The position numbers and the translations under genes are program-made. Below the pieces are notes generated by a model that had not been told where the DNA came from, made no database searches, and saw only the letters and a program-made list of their open reading frames with translations. Positions 16,388 through 27,063 of a stretch of DNA of 36,922 nucleotides are shown here, in pieces. Positions within the stretch are counted from its first letter, which is position 1; every line of letters begins with the position of its first letter. The DNA is from Planctomycetota bacterium (GTDB taxonomy: Bacteria; Planctomycetota; MHYJ01; JACPRB01), in assembly GCA_035574235.1 (NCBI GenBank), contig DATLZA010000191.1, forward strand, positions 1 through 36,922. Reading direction: 5' to 3'.

Positions 16388-18997
16388 ATGAAATCCGCGC
16401 GCCGCGCCGCGATCGCCACGGCCGCCTTCCTCGCCGTCCTGGCGGCCGCGCAGTTCGTCGCCTCCTTGACCGGCGAGGGTCTGGAGCGCCGGGTCCGCGA
16501 GGAACTCCGCCGCGCGCTCGGCGAGGCGTTCGACGTCGAACGCGTGCGGGCGTCGCTCGGCGAGCGGACGATCGTCCTGGAAGGGGTGCGGTGGCGCGCG
16601 CGGGATCCCGGCCTTCCCCCCCAGGAAATCGGACGCGTGGAGCTGCGGTTCAAGCGCGCCCTGGGCGGACCGCTCGACCGCGTCCTTCTGGAGAACGTTC
16701 TCCTGCGGGCGGACGACCGCTGGGCGGCGGAGCTCCGGCGCGAAGGTCCGCGCCGCTCGATCCGGGAGATCTTCCCCGACCCCGGCGATCTTCCCCGGGT
16801 CGAATGCCGCGGGGGCCGCGTGGAGTTCTCCTGGCCCGGCGTCTTCGCCGACGGCGCTCCGCAGGCGTTCGAGATCGGCGAGCTCTGGCTGGCTCCGTCG
16901 TCGGGCTACCGGGTCTTCTTCGGCGGGCGGATCGCGCACCCGATGTGGTCCCGCTGGGCGCTCCGGGGCGAGGCGGATCTCGACGGAGGCGCCTGGCGGG
17001 CGCGGGCCGAATCGGACGGATTCCGAATCGACCCGTCCATGCGGGACGCGCTGGGTCCCGAGCCCCGGGCGGTCTACGACAAGTACCTTCCGGGCGGACC
17101 CTGCGACCTCCTCGTGGCGCTCGCCGGGGCGCCCGGCAAGCCCCTGGAGTTTGCGACCACCCTGCGGGCGCGCGGGATGACGCTCCGGTACGCGCCCTTC
17201 CCCTACGCCGCGGAGGACCTGCGCGGCGAGATCGATTTCTTCCTCGACGGCTTCCGCATCAAGCACATGACCGGGCGGCACGGGGACTGCGTCATCCGGT
17301 TCGACGGGCGCGCGGGCGGATATCCCGCGGACTCGGACTACGCGTTCCGGATCGAGATCGACGGCATGCCGCTGGACGGCGATCTTTACGCGGCGCTGGA
17401 TCCGGATGGAAAACGCGCGTGGGACCGCTTCCGGCCGTCCGGACGGGTGGACGCCCGGGGGCGGGTGCTCCGGGAGCGCGGGCCGGACCGGCCGGCGCGC
17501 ATCCCGCTGGACCTGCGGATCCGCGAGGGCGCCTTCCGGTTCGAGGGATTCCCCTACGAAGTCCGCGGACTGTCGGGCGAAATCGGCTTCGAGGGAAAGG
17601 ACGTGGAGATCCGCCGCCTGAGCACCCGCGCGGACGGACTCGAGGCCGAGTTCGCCGGCACGATCCGCAACCTCACGGGGGACGCGGAGGTGGATCTCCG
17701 GATCGAGGCGCGCGGCCTGGCCCTCGACGGGCGTCTCCGGGAGGCGCTGGGGGAGGAGGCGCGGGCGGCGTGGGACCTGTTCTCGCCGTCCGGGAAGGTC
17801 GACCTCCGGTGCGTCCTGCGCAAGGCGGCCGGCGGGCCGCTCGTCCCCGAGATCCGGGCCCGGGCCCGCGGCAACGCGGTGACCTACCGGGAGATTCCGC
17901 TTCCCGTGACCGACGTGGAGGGGGAGATCGAGCTGGGAGCGGAAGGCGCCGTGCGGTTGCGCCACCTGAGCGGGCGGACGCACGGCGCCGCCGTCGCGGT
18001 CCACGGGGAGGCGGGGCCGGAGGGCGTGTCGCTCGCCCTGGACGCGGTGGGGCTGCCCCTCCGGGACGAGGTCATCGCGGCGCTTCCGGCGCCGACCCGG
18101 GATCTGCTGCGCCGGTTCGCCCTGAGCGGCACGGTCAGCTTCAAGTCCGACCTCTCGCTGGCCCGCGCCGGGCCCCGCAAGTTCACGCTCGATCTGAAGC
18201 TCTCCAAGGGCTCCGTGGACACGACGCCCCGGATCGAGGACCTCGACGGACACGTGGCGCTCGTGGGGTTCCTGGAGGACCGGCTGCGGGTGCGCGGCCC
18301 GCTGAGCTTTTCGAGCGCGCGCATCCTGGGCAAGCGCCTGACGGACGTGGCGGCGACCCTCAACGTCAACGGCCCCGTCCTGACGTTCGAAAACATCAAG
18401 GCGACGGCCTACGGAGGGCTCGTGGCCGGGACTTCCCTCGTGGTGGACACGCAGAAAGGCGAGTTCGCCGGCGATCTTTTCACCGTGGACCGCCTGGACA
18501 TCGCCGAGTACGCCCGGGACACGGAATCCTTCGCGCGCAAGCAGCTGGCCGGAAAGGCGTCGCTGGAGCTGCGCGGCCTGCGGGGCCGGGCGGGGGACGC
18601 CGGGACCGTGACGGGGTCGGGACGCCTGACGGTCCGGGACGCCTTCCTCTGGGAGATTCCCCTCTTCGCGAGCGTTTTCACCCTCAATCCGCAGGACATC
18701 TTCAAGTCCCGGAACCGCTTCGACGCGGGCGTGGTCGAATTCGAGATCCGCAACCGCAAGTTCGACGTCAAGCACCTGGCGTTCACCAGCGAGACGGTGA
18801 GCCTGGTCGGGCAGGGGCGGATCAACTTCGACGGCGATCTCCACCTCAAGATGAAACCGAAGGCGGGGCCGCTCCTCGGGATCGACATCTTCCCGGTCCG
18901 CGTGGTCCAGGAAATCCTGGGCCTTGTGACGAGCCCTCTCCTGGGGGTGGAGGTGACGGGCACGTTCGACGACCCCAAGGTGAGCGTGGGGCCCTGA
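16388..18997 (+). CDS. AsmA-like repeat protein (putative periplasmic lipid-transfer or assembly protein)
   Basis: This is 869 residues. An N-terminal hydrophobic helix (about 7-27) anchors a long beta-rich periplasmic body. The C-terminal part, with FDAGVVEFEIRNRKFDVKHL and LVGQGRINFDGDLHLKM, is typical of AsmA/DUF3971-type proteins, which in other bacteria move lipids or aid envelope assembly. Four recurring units begin near residues 211, 329, 442 and 555, each with a pattern like G-x-x-L-(D/R)-x-x-x-x-x-AL followed by W/Y-x-x-F/Y and (S/G)G, giving a period of 113-118 residues. Single gene, divergent from ftcD. The precise cargo is unknown. Confidence 0.8.
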   Translation: MKSARRAAIATAAFLAVLAAAQFVASLTGEGLERRVREELRRALGEAFDVERVRASLGERTIVLEGVRWRARDPGLPPQEIGRVELRFKRALGGPLDRVLLENVLLRADDRWAAELRREGPRRSIREIFPDPGDLPRVECRGGRVEFSWPGVFADGAPQAFEIGELWLAPSSGYRVFFGGRIAHPMWSRWALRGEADLDGGAWRARAESDGFRIDPSMRDALGPEPRAVYDKYLPGGPCDLLVALAGAPGKPLEFATTLRARGMTLRYAPFPYAAEDLRGEIDFFLDGFRIKHMTGRHGDCVIRFDGRAGGYPADSDYAFRIEIDGMPLDGDLYAALDPDGKRAWDRFRPSGRVDARGRVLRERGPDRPARIPLDLRIREGAFRFEGFPYEVRGLSGEIGFEGKDVEIRRLSTRADGLEAEFAGTIRNLTGDAEVDLRIEARGLALDGRLREALGEEARAAWDLFSPSGKVDLRCVLRKAAGGPLVPEIRARARGNAVTYREIPLPVTDVEGEIELGAEGAVRLRHLSGRTHGAAVAVHGEAGPEGVSLALDAVGLPLRDEVIAALPAPTRDLLRRFALSGTVSFKSDLSLARAGPRKFTLDLKLSKGSVDTTPRIEDLDGHVALVGFLEDRLRVRGPLSFSSARILGKRLTDVAATLNVNGPVLTFENIKATAYGGLVAGTSLVVDTQKGEFAGDLFTVDRLDIAEYARDTESFARKQLAGKASLELRGLRGRAGDAGTVTGSGRLTVRDAFLWEIPLFASVFTLNPQDIFKSRNRFDAGVVEFEIRNRKFDVKHLAFTSETVSLVGQGRINFDGDLHLKMKPKAGPLLGIDIFPVRVVQEILGLVTSPLLGVEVTGTFDDPKVSVGP

Positions 18998-19012
18998 CGC
19001 GCGGGACCGCGA

Positions 19013-19045
19013 ATCGGCTCAAGATTTCCGGTTCCCCGAGCCGAT
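19013..19045 (+). repeat. 8-bp inverted repeat in the leader of the ParB-like gene
   Basis: ATCGGCTC (19013-19020) and GAGCCGAT (19038-19045) are perfect inverted copies with a 17-base loop, ending 29 bases before the ParB-like ATG. It may be an operator or a weak hairpin. It does not resemble a parS site. Confidence 0.45.
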
Positions 19046-19074
19046 AAGAGACGAGGAGAGAGGAGGAATAGGAG

Positions 19075-19926
19075 ATGGGGGAACCGCGCCACGTCTGCTC
19101 TCACTGCGGCGGCAACGGTCTCTGGCGGTCGATCCTCGAGGGGCTCAAGCGGGTCTTCTTCTGGAAGCGCCGGGAGGACCGGCTGCTCTACATTCCGGTG
19201 GACCGCATCGACCTGAATCCCTTCCAGCCGCGGGAGTACGTCCTGGACGAGCCGCTGGACTCCCTGCGCAAGTCGATCGAAAAGTACGGGGTGATCGTGC
19301 CCATCATCGTCAACCGACAGGGGCGGCGGTACACGCTCGTGGCCGGCCAGCGGCGCCTGCGGGCCGCGCGGGAGCTCGGGTTCCGCTACGTCCCGGCGAT
19401 CGTCCGGTCGCTCAACCCGCGGCAGATGATGGAGGTGAGCTACCTCGAGAACCTGCACCGCGAGGATCTCTCCAAAATCGACGTCGTTCAGATGTTCGAC
19501 CGGATCCACCGCAAGTACCCGCGGATCGCCGAAACGGATCTCGCCGAAGCGATGGGGCTGCGGGTGGAGGACCTGCGCCGCGCCCGGAGCCTTCTGGAGC
19601 TTCCGATCCCGGCGCTGGAGGCCCTGAGGGCGGGCATGATCACGGAGGAGCACGCCCGGATCGTCGCCGAGATCGAGGATCCGGACACGCAGCTCGAAGT
19701 GATCGAAATGATCTTCAACGAGAAGATGAGCGCCGAGGACGCCCGGGCGTTCGTGGACCGGGTCCTGCGGAAGGAGCCGGCCTACGTGACCTTCGACCAG
19801 GCGGCTCACTTCCACGCCCCGAGCTGCCCCTTCGCGCAGCTCATCCCCGAGGACCGCAAGATGAAGTTCTACTCGAAGAAGGAAGTGGCCGGGCGCGGCA
19901 AGATCCCCTGCATGCAGTGCCTCTGA
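19075..19926 (+). CDS. ParB-like protein with N- and C-terminal zinc-binding motifs
   Basis: This is 283 residues, starting at an ATG behind an excellent AGGAGG ribosome-binding site. The ParB/Srx-type domain contains LNPFQPRE, AGQRRLRAARELG and ENLHREDLSKI, followed by a ParB-like helix-turn-helix region. In canonical ParB these bind CTP and parS DNA. Unusually, a CxxC pair (Cys8, Cys11) precedes it, and the last 40 residues form a probable metal site FHAPSC...IPCMQC (His247, Cys251, Cys279, Cys282), like the small zinc modules of Ada. No parA is nearby, so this is unlikely to be the main chromosome-partition ParB; DNA-binding regulation is an alternative. Confidence 0.82.
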   Translation: MGEPRHVCSHCGGNGLWRSILEGLKRVFFWKRREDRLLYIPVDRIDLNPFQPREYVLDEPLDSLRKSIEKYGVIVPIIVNRQGRRYTLVAGQRRLRAARELGFRYVPAIVRSLNPRQMMEVSYLENLHREDLSKIDVVQMFDRIHRKYPRIAETDLAEAMGLRVEDLRRARSLLELPIPALEALRAGMITEEHARIVAEIEDPDTQLEVIEMIFNEKMSAEDARAFVDRVLRKEPAYVTFDQAAHFHAPSCPFAQLIPEDRKMKFYSKKEVAGRGKIPCMQCL

Positions 19927-19944
19927 GCGCCCCGGGGGCCGTTC

Positions 19945-19953
19945 TGCTATAAT
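19945..19953 (+). promoter_or_regulatory. Extended -10 promoter (TGCTATAAT) for rlmN-plsY-gpsA
   Basis: TGC plus perfect TATAAT, followed by 7 bases and the rlmN GTG, in the 34-base gap after the ParB-like gene. It predicts a leaderless rlmN message. No -35 hexamer at normal spacing. Confidence 0.7.
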
Positions 19954-19960
19954 CCGGCGC

Positions 19961-21013
19961 GTGGACACCCTGACGGAGCTGACCCTTTCGGAGCTCGAGG
20001 AGCGCCTGGCCGCCCTCGGCGTGGAGAAGTGGCGCGCCCGGCCGATCCTCCAGTGGCTCTACCGCCGCCGCGCGTCCGGCTTCGAGGCCATGACGGATCT
20101 TTCTCTCGAGCTCCGGGCGGAGCTGCCCCGTCACTTCCGCCTCACCCGCACCGAGGTGCGCGACGCCCGCGTCAGCCCGGACGGAACGACCAAGCTCCTC
20201 GTCGGCCTCGAGGACGGCGACGTCATCGAAACGGTGCTCATTCCCGAGGGGGACCGGCGCACCGTCTGCATCTCCACGCAGGTCGGATGCCCCGTCCGCT
20301 GCGTCTTCTGCGCCAGCGGACTTCAGGGGCTCAAGCGAAACCTCACGGCCGGCGAAATCGTCGAACAGGTGCTCCACGCGCAGCGGCGGCTCGGCGCGGA
20401 CGAACGCCTGACCAACGTCGTCGTCATGGGCATCGGAGAGCCGCTCCTCAACTTCGAGCCGCTCGTCAAGGCGCTCCGGATCCTCAAGGCCTCCTGGGGC
20501 ATGGGCATCGGCTACCGGCGGATCACGCTTTCGACCGTGGGGGTCCTGGGGAGGCTTCCGGAGCTGGTTCTGCGGAAGGTGACGCCGAACCTGGCGATCT
20601 CGCTCCACGCGCCCAACGACGCGATCCGCGCCCAGGTCGTCCCCACCCTCCGGAACGTGCGCCTGGCGGAGCTGGTGCGCGCGGGCGTCGAATACCGCCG
20701 CGCCACGGGCAAGGAGGTCACCTTCGAGTACGTCCTGCTCGAGGGGGTCAACGACGACCGCAAGCACGCCCTCGAGCTGGGCAAGAAGCTGCGCGGTTCC
20801 CGCGTGAAGGTGAACGTCATCCCGTTCAACCGGGTGGAGGAGGTCCCCTACCGGGCGCCGGAGCCGGGGCGGGTGGACCGCTTCGTGGAGGCGCTGGGGC
20901 GCTGCGGCGTGCCCGTCACGGTGCGCAAGCGCAAGGGGGACGAAGTGTCGGCCGCCTGCGGGCAGCTCCGGGCCCGCTTCACCGCCCGAAACGCGCCATG
21001 CCCCGCGAACTGA
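19961..21013 (+). CDS. rlmN: Dual-specificity 23S rRNA/tRNA adenine-C2 methyltransferase RlmN
   Basis: This is 350 residues from a GTG. It is a radical-SAM enzyme that methylates C2 of A2503 in 23S rRNA and A37 of some tRNAs. The 4Fe-4S cluster cysteines are C110-x3-C114-x2-C117 (GCPVRCVFC). The two mechanistic cysteines are visible as C103 (TVCIST) and C333 near the C-terminus (SAACGQ). GIGEPLLNF and SLHAPND are typical. Its end overlaps the plsY start by 16 bases. The GTG lies 7 bases after TATAAT and has no Shine-Dalgarno, which fits a leaderless message. Confidence 0.95.
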   Translation: MDTLTELTLSELEERLAALGVEKWRARPILQWLYRRRASGFEAMTDLSLELRAELPRHFRLTRTEVRDARVSPDGTTKLLVGLEDGDVIETVLIPEGDRRTVCISTQVGCPVRCVFCASGLQGLKRNLTAGEIVEQVLHAQRRLGADERLTNVVVMGIGEPLLNFEPLVKALRILKASWGMGIGYRRITLSTVGVLGRLPELVLRKVTPNLAISLHAPNDAIRAQVVPTLRNVRLAELVRAGVEYRRATGKEVTFEYVLLEGVNDDRKHALELGKKLRGSRVKVNVIPFNRVEEVPYRAPEPGRVDRFVEALGRCGVPVTVRKRKGDEVSAACGQLRARFTARNAPCPAN

Positions 21014-21663
21014 TCTATGCGGCCGCGGCGCTCGCCGCGTACCTTCTGGGCGCGGTTCCGGCCGGATACCTCGTGGTGCGCCTGCGGACGGGCCGGGACA
21101 TCCGCACCCTGGGATCCGGCAACATCGGCGCCACGAACGTCGCGCGCACGCTGGGCGCCGCCTGGTTCCTGCCGGTCTTCGCCTTCGACTTCCTCAAGGG
21201 CTTCGCCCCCGTCTTCTGGGCGGCGCCCTGGATCGCCCGCCGGTGGCCCTGCGGGCGCTGCGCGGACCTCGAAACGACGCTGGCGGTGATCCTGGGGCTG
21301 GCGGCGCTGGCGGGCCACCTGTGGCCCGTCTACCTCGAGTTCCGCGGCGGCAAGGGCGTGGCCACGCTGGGGGGCGTGCTGTTCGCGCTTAACGCGCAGG
21401 CGGCGCTTCTGGCCATGGCGGTGTGGGCGGCGGTCTTCGCGCCCTTCCGCTACGTGTCCCTGGCCTCGGTGGCGGCGGCGCTCGCGCTTCCGCTCCTCAA
21501 CCACCTGACGGCGGACTCCGTCCGCGCGCGCTGGGCCACGCCCGGCCTCGTGACGGCCTTCCTGGCGCTGGCGGCGGCGCTGGTCGTGTGGCGGCACCGC
21601 GCCAACCTCAGGCGGCTCCGGGCGGGCACCGAGCCCAAGTTCGGGCGGAGGGCCCCGGCGTGA
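20998..21663 (+). CDS. plsY: Acyl-phosphate:glycerol-3-phosphate acyltransferase PlsY
   Basis: This is 221 residues. It makes lysophosphatidate from acyl-phosphate and glycerol-3-phosphate in the inner membrane, the first committed phospholipid step. It has five or more hydrophobic segments and the conserved loops GSGNIGATNVARTLG, FRGGKGVATLGG and, near the C-terminus, HRANLRRLRAGTEPKFG. The start overlaps rlmN by 16 bases, and the end overlaps gpsA as GTGA. The partner gpsA makes its glycerol-3-phosphate substrate, so the operon forms a metabolic unit. Confidence 0.95.
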   Translation: MPRELIYAAAALAAYLLGAVPAGYLVVRLRTGRDIRTLGSGNIGATNVARTLGAAWFLPVFAFDFLKGFAPVFWAAPWIARRWPCGRCADLETTLAVILGLAALAGHLWPVYLEFRGGKGVATLGGVLFALNAQAALLAMAVWAAVFAPFRYVSLASVAAALALPLLNHLTADSVRARWATPGLVTAFLALAAALVVWRHRANLRRLRAGTEPKFGRRAPA

Positions 21664-22643
21664 CCCGCGTGACGGTGCTCGGGGACGGCGCCTGGGGAAC
21701 GGCGCTGGCCCTGGTTCTTTCCCGGGCGGGGCGGGAAGTGGCGCTCTGGAGCCGGTTCCCCGAATACGCCGAAGAAATGCGCGCCCGGCGGGAAAACGTC
21801 CGGTTCCTGCCGGGGTTCCCCTTCCCGGAGGGGCTCCGGGTCTGCTCCGGCCCGCCGCCCCGGGCCGGGGTCTACGTGGCCGCGGTTCCCACGCAGTTCA
21901 TCCGCGAGACCTTCGCCGAGATCCGCGACGCCCTGGACCGGAAGGCGCTTTTCATCGGCGTGGCCAAGGGGCTGGAGCAGACCACGGGCCGGCGTCCCTC
22001 GGAGGTCCTGGCGGAGGTGCTCGGGCGGGTGCGGAGCGTGGCGCTCGTGGGCCCCAGCCATGCGCCCGAGGTGGCCCGGGGCCTGCCGGCCTCGGTGGTG
22101 GCCGCGGGAGAGCCGCGGGCCGCCCGCGCGGCGCAGGAGCTTTTTTCCGGAGACACGCTCCGGGTCTATACGACGCGGGACCGGATCGGCGCCGAACTCG
22201 GGGGCGCGCTCAAGAACGTGATCGCCCTGGCCGGCGGGATCTGCGAAGGCCTCGGCCTGGGCCATAACGCAAAGGCGGCGCTTCTGACGCGCGGCATCGT
22301 CGAAATGGCGCGCCTGGGGGTCAGGCTCGGAGCGCGGCGCGAAACGTTTTTCGGGCTCTCCGGGATCGGAGACCTCATCACGACGACCACCTTCCCCGCG
22401 GGGCGCAACCTCTCCGTGGGCCGGGCGATCGGAGAGGGGAAACCCCTGTCCGAGATCCTCGGATCGATGCGCTCCGTGGCCGAAGGAGTCTGGACGGCGA
22501 AGGCGGCCTGGGCCCTGGCGCGCCGCCATCGCGTGGAGATGCCCATCACGGAGCAGGTGCACGCCATTCTCTTCGAGGGCAAGCCGCCGCGGGAGGCGCT
22601 GCGGGATCTCATGCGCCGGGGCCCGCGGGCCGAGCGCGACTGA
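21660..22643 (+). CDS. gpsA: Glycerol-3-phosphate dehydrogenase [NAD(P)+]
   Basis: This is 327 residues from a GTG overlapping the plsY stop. It reduces dihydroxyacetone phosphate to sn-glycerol-3-phosphate for phospholipid synthesis. The Rossmann motif GDGAWGTA lies at the N-terminus. VAKGLE and GPSHAPEVARG follow, and the catalytic Lys185 is in GALKNVIALAGG. GLSGIGDLITT and the C-terminal SVAEGVWTA are family landmarks. It is convergent with the LacI-HTH gene, 10 bases apart. Confidence 0.95.
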   Translation: MTRVTVLGDGAWGTALALVLSRAGREVALWSRFPEYAEEMRARRENVRFLPGFPFPEGLRVCSGPPPRAGVYVAAVPTQFIRETFAEIRDALDRKALFIGVAKGLEQTTGRRPSEVLAEVLGRVRSVALVGPSHAPEVARGLPASVVAAGEPRAARAAQELFSGDTLRVYTTRDRIGAELGGALKNVIALAGGICEGLGLGHNAKAALLTRGIVEMARLGVRLGARRETFFGLSGIGDLITTTTFPAGRNLSVGRAIGEGKPLSEILGSMRSVAEGVWTAKAAWALARRHRVEMPITEQVHAILFEGKPPREALRDLMRRGPRAERD

Positions 22644-22653
22644 CGGGCACCCC

Positions 22654-23010
22654 TCAGGATCGCTCCGCGCCGAACTCCTCGCGGAAGACGCGCCGGTGCA
22701 CGCGGTCCACGAGATCGAGGCACTCCCGAAGGTAGGCCACGATCTCCTCGCGCCCCCAGCGCGGGTGGGCCTGGATGCGCTCGAGAACCTCCTCGAACGT
22801 CTCCTTGCGGTACTGCATGCGCTTGCCGATCTTGAGCTTGCGGAAGTCGTAGCCCATCCGCCGCGCGGTCTTGAAGATCCGGTCCTGGTCCGCCTTGGGA
22901 ACGGAGATCCCCGGGGCTTCGCGCAGAACGTCGCGCACGAGGTCCTCGGAAAGCCCCAGCTCCTGCGCGACCTGGCGGAGGGTCACGGAGCGCTTCTTGT
23001 CGGTCGCCAC
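22654..23010 (-). CDS. Small LacI-type helix-turn-helix protein lacking a ligand domain
   Basis: This is 118 residues from a GTG. Residues 8-57 look like the LacI DNA-binding head (VTLRQVAQELGLSEDLVRDVL ... ARRMGYDF), but the usual periplasmic-binding-protein-like sensor domain of about 270 residues is absent. Instead there is a charged helical tail of about 60 residues (RKETFEEVLERIQAHP, then REEIVAYLRECLDLVDRVHR). It is probably a small DNA-binding protein; a target is unknown. Its -10 box overlaps the dcd stop codon, so it can be transcribed separately from dcd. Confidence 0.72.
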   Translation of the reverse strand: MATDKKRSVTLRQVAQELGLSEDLVRDVLREAPGISVPKADQDRIFKTARRMGYDFRKLKIGKRMQYRKETFEEVLERIQAHPRWGREEIVAYLRECLDLVDRVHRRVFREEFGAERS

Positions 23011-23018
23011 GGCGCGAT

Positions 23019-23024
23019 TTTATA
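23019..23024 (-). promoter_or_regulatory. TATAAA -10 box overlapping the dcd stop codon
   Basis: TATAAA(AT) lies 8 bases before the GTG of the LacI-HTH gene. The dcd TAA stop (23020-23022) is inside it. The geometry again implies a leaderless transcript. Confidence 0.55.
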
Positions 23025-23574
23025 GCCTCGGCAGCGTGACATCCAACTGTTTCTGGTACTTCCCCTTCTTGTCGGCGTAGCTCACCTGGCAGACCTCGTC
23101 GCTTTCGAAAAAGAGCACCTGCGCGATGCCCTCGTTGGCGTAGATGCGGGCCGGAAGGGGCGTGGTGTTGGAAATTTCGAGCGTGGCCGTGCCCTCCCAC
23201 TCGGGCTCGAACGGGGTCACGTTCACGATGATCCCGCAGCGCGCGTAGGTCGACTTCCCCAGGCAGATGGTAATCACGTTTCTCGGAATCCGGAAGTACT
23301 CGACCGTCCGGGCCAGGGCGAAGGAATTGGGGGGGATCACGATGGACGGCGCCTTGATGTCCACGAACGACTTCGGGTTGAAGTCCTTGGGATCCACGAC
23401 CGTCGTGAAGATGTCCGTGAAGAGCTTGAACTCGTCGGCCACGCGGATGTCGTAGCCGTAGCTGGACAGCCCGTAGGAGATCACGCCGTGACGGACCTGC
23501 TTCTCCTCAAAGGGCTCGATCATCTTCTTTTCGAGCGCCATCCGCCGGATCCATTGGTCCGACTTGACCGCCAT
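23020..23574 (-). CDS. dcd: dCTP deaminase
   Basis: This is 184 residues from the ATG at 23574 with a GGAGAGG ribosome-binding site. It deaminates dCTP to dUTP (or, in bifunctional forms, to dUMP) for thymidylate synthesis. [48 protein letters not shown] and the catalytic glutamate region [12 protein letters not shown] are all present. The length and C-terminus (KYQKQ) agree with the family. It lies 11 bases after the PHA-type gene and is part of the gyrB-to-dcd run. Confidence 0.95.
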   Translation of the reverse strand: MAVKSDQWIRRMALEKKMIEPFEEKQVRHGVISYGLSSYGYDIRVADEFKLFTDIFTTVVDPKDFNPKSFVDIKAPSIVIPPNSFALARTVEYFRIPRNVITICLGKSTYARCGIIVNVTPFEPEWEGTATLEISNTTPLPARIYANEGIAQVLFFESDEVCQVSYADKKGKYQKQLDVTLPRL

Positions 23575-23585
23575 ACCCTCTCCTC

Positions 23586-23879
23586 TCAAAGCTTCGCCAG
23601 CTCGGAAAACTTCGCGTCGAATTTTTCCTCGATCGCCTTCTGGGGAATCGGAAGCCACGGGGGAATTTCCGCCTCCATCGTCCAGCGGGCCGCCTCGACC
23701 ACGAGTTCCACCCGCACGCCGAATCCCGAGAGGCGCGCCACGTCCGCCTCCCCCCGCCGCTCCCACGTCTGGCTCATCCCCGAGGCGGCGCCCCCCAGGA
23801 GGCGGTCGAACTGCTCTCGGACCCCCGCCAGGAACCGCCCCCGGTCGCGGAAGGTCCCTTCCCTGCGGAACTGTCCCAT
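23586..23879 (-). CDS. Putative polyhydroxyalkanoate-system family protein
   Basis: This is 97 residues. The pattern resembles the PHA_gran_rgn family: a helical N-terminal region, then WERRG, a G-F-G turn, a beta strand ([18 protein letters not shown]) and a C-terminal [12 protein letters not shown] helix. These proteins are found beside PHA genes in some bacteria, but no PHA genes are here and the function is not established. Its ATG overlaps the stop of the zinc-ribbon gene (TGATG), so the two are translationally coupled. Confidence 0.55.
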   Translation of the reverse strand: MGQFRREGTFRDRGRFLAGVREQFDRLLGGAASGMSQTWERRGEADVARLSGFGVRVELVVEAARWTMEAEIPPWLPIPQKAIEEKFDAKFSELAKL

Positions 23880-24091
23880 CAGGCCCCTTCCCACTGAAAA
23901 AACGTGCCCATCCGGACGGACACGACCCGAAGCTCGGTCCCGCAGCGGGGACATGCGATCCGCTCGGGCGGTTCGCCGAGATCGATGATCCCCACCCGCT
24001 CCAGGCGGCGGACCTCCGCCATGGGCAGGAGCCCCCCGGTGCGGAACTTCGCCCCGCAGCGCGGGCAGGCGTTCTTGGACGTGCGGCTCAC
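23879..24091 (-). CDS. Small double zinc-ribbon protein
   Basis: This is 70 residues from a GTG behind GGGGAGG. Two CPRCG knuckles (residues 9-13 and about 48-52) can each supply half of one zinc ribbon, or two sites with unseen partners. Function unknown; such proteins often bind nucleic acid or act as adapters. It starts 21 bases after gyrB and overlaps the PHA-type gene. Confidence 0.72.
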   Translation of the reverse strand: MSRTSKNACPRCGAKFRTGGLLPMAEVRRLERVGIIDLGEPPERIACPRCGTELRVVSVRMGTFFQWEGA

Positions 24092-24112
24092 CCTCCCCGG
24101 CCCCCTGTCGCC

Positions 24113-26990
<2,878 letters not shown>

Positions 26991-27017
26991 CCCACTCTCT
27001 CTCGTCTTTGAAATTGA

Positions 27018-27023
27018 ATTATA
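27018..27023 (-). promoter_or_regulatory. TATAAT -10 box for the DUF721 gene
   Basis: CCGGTATAAT, 27 bases before the ATG at 26990, the same context and distance as at dnaN. The leader is purine-rich (GAGAGAGAGTGGG) and can serve as a ribosome-binding site. Confidence 0.6.
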
Positions 27024-27063
27024 CCGGAATCGCCTCTCCGAAACCAGCCTCCCGGGGGTGGCT

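Noticed and set aside
18998-19074. parS-like centromere near the ParB-like gene
   Set aside because: No sequence resembling TGTTTCACGTGAAACA is present; only an unrelated 8-bp inverted repeat.
22141-22146. T-runs as terminators (in gpsA, DUF502, Rsm22 and others)
   Set aside because: They are inside coding sequence and lack a preceding stable stem.
27001-27063. recF or another gene between dnaN and DUF721
   Set aside because: Only 73 bases separate the genes; they hold the DUF721 promoter and leader, no ORF.
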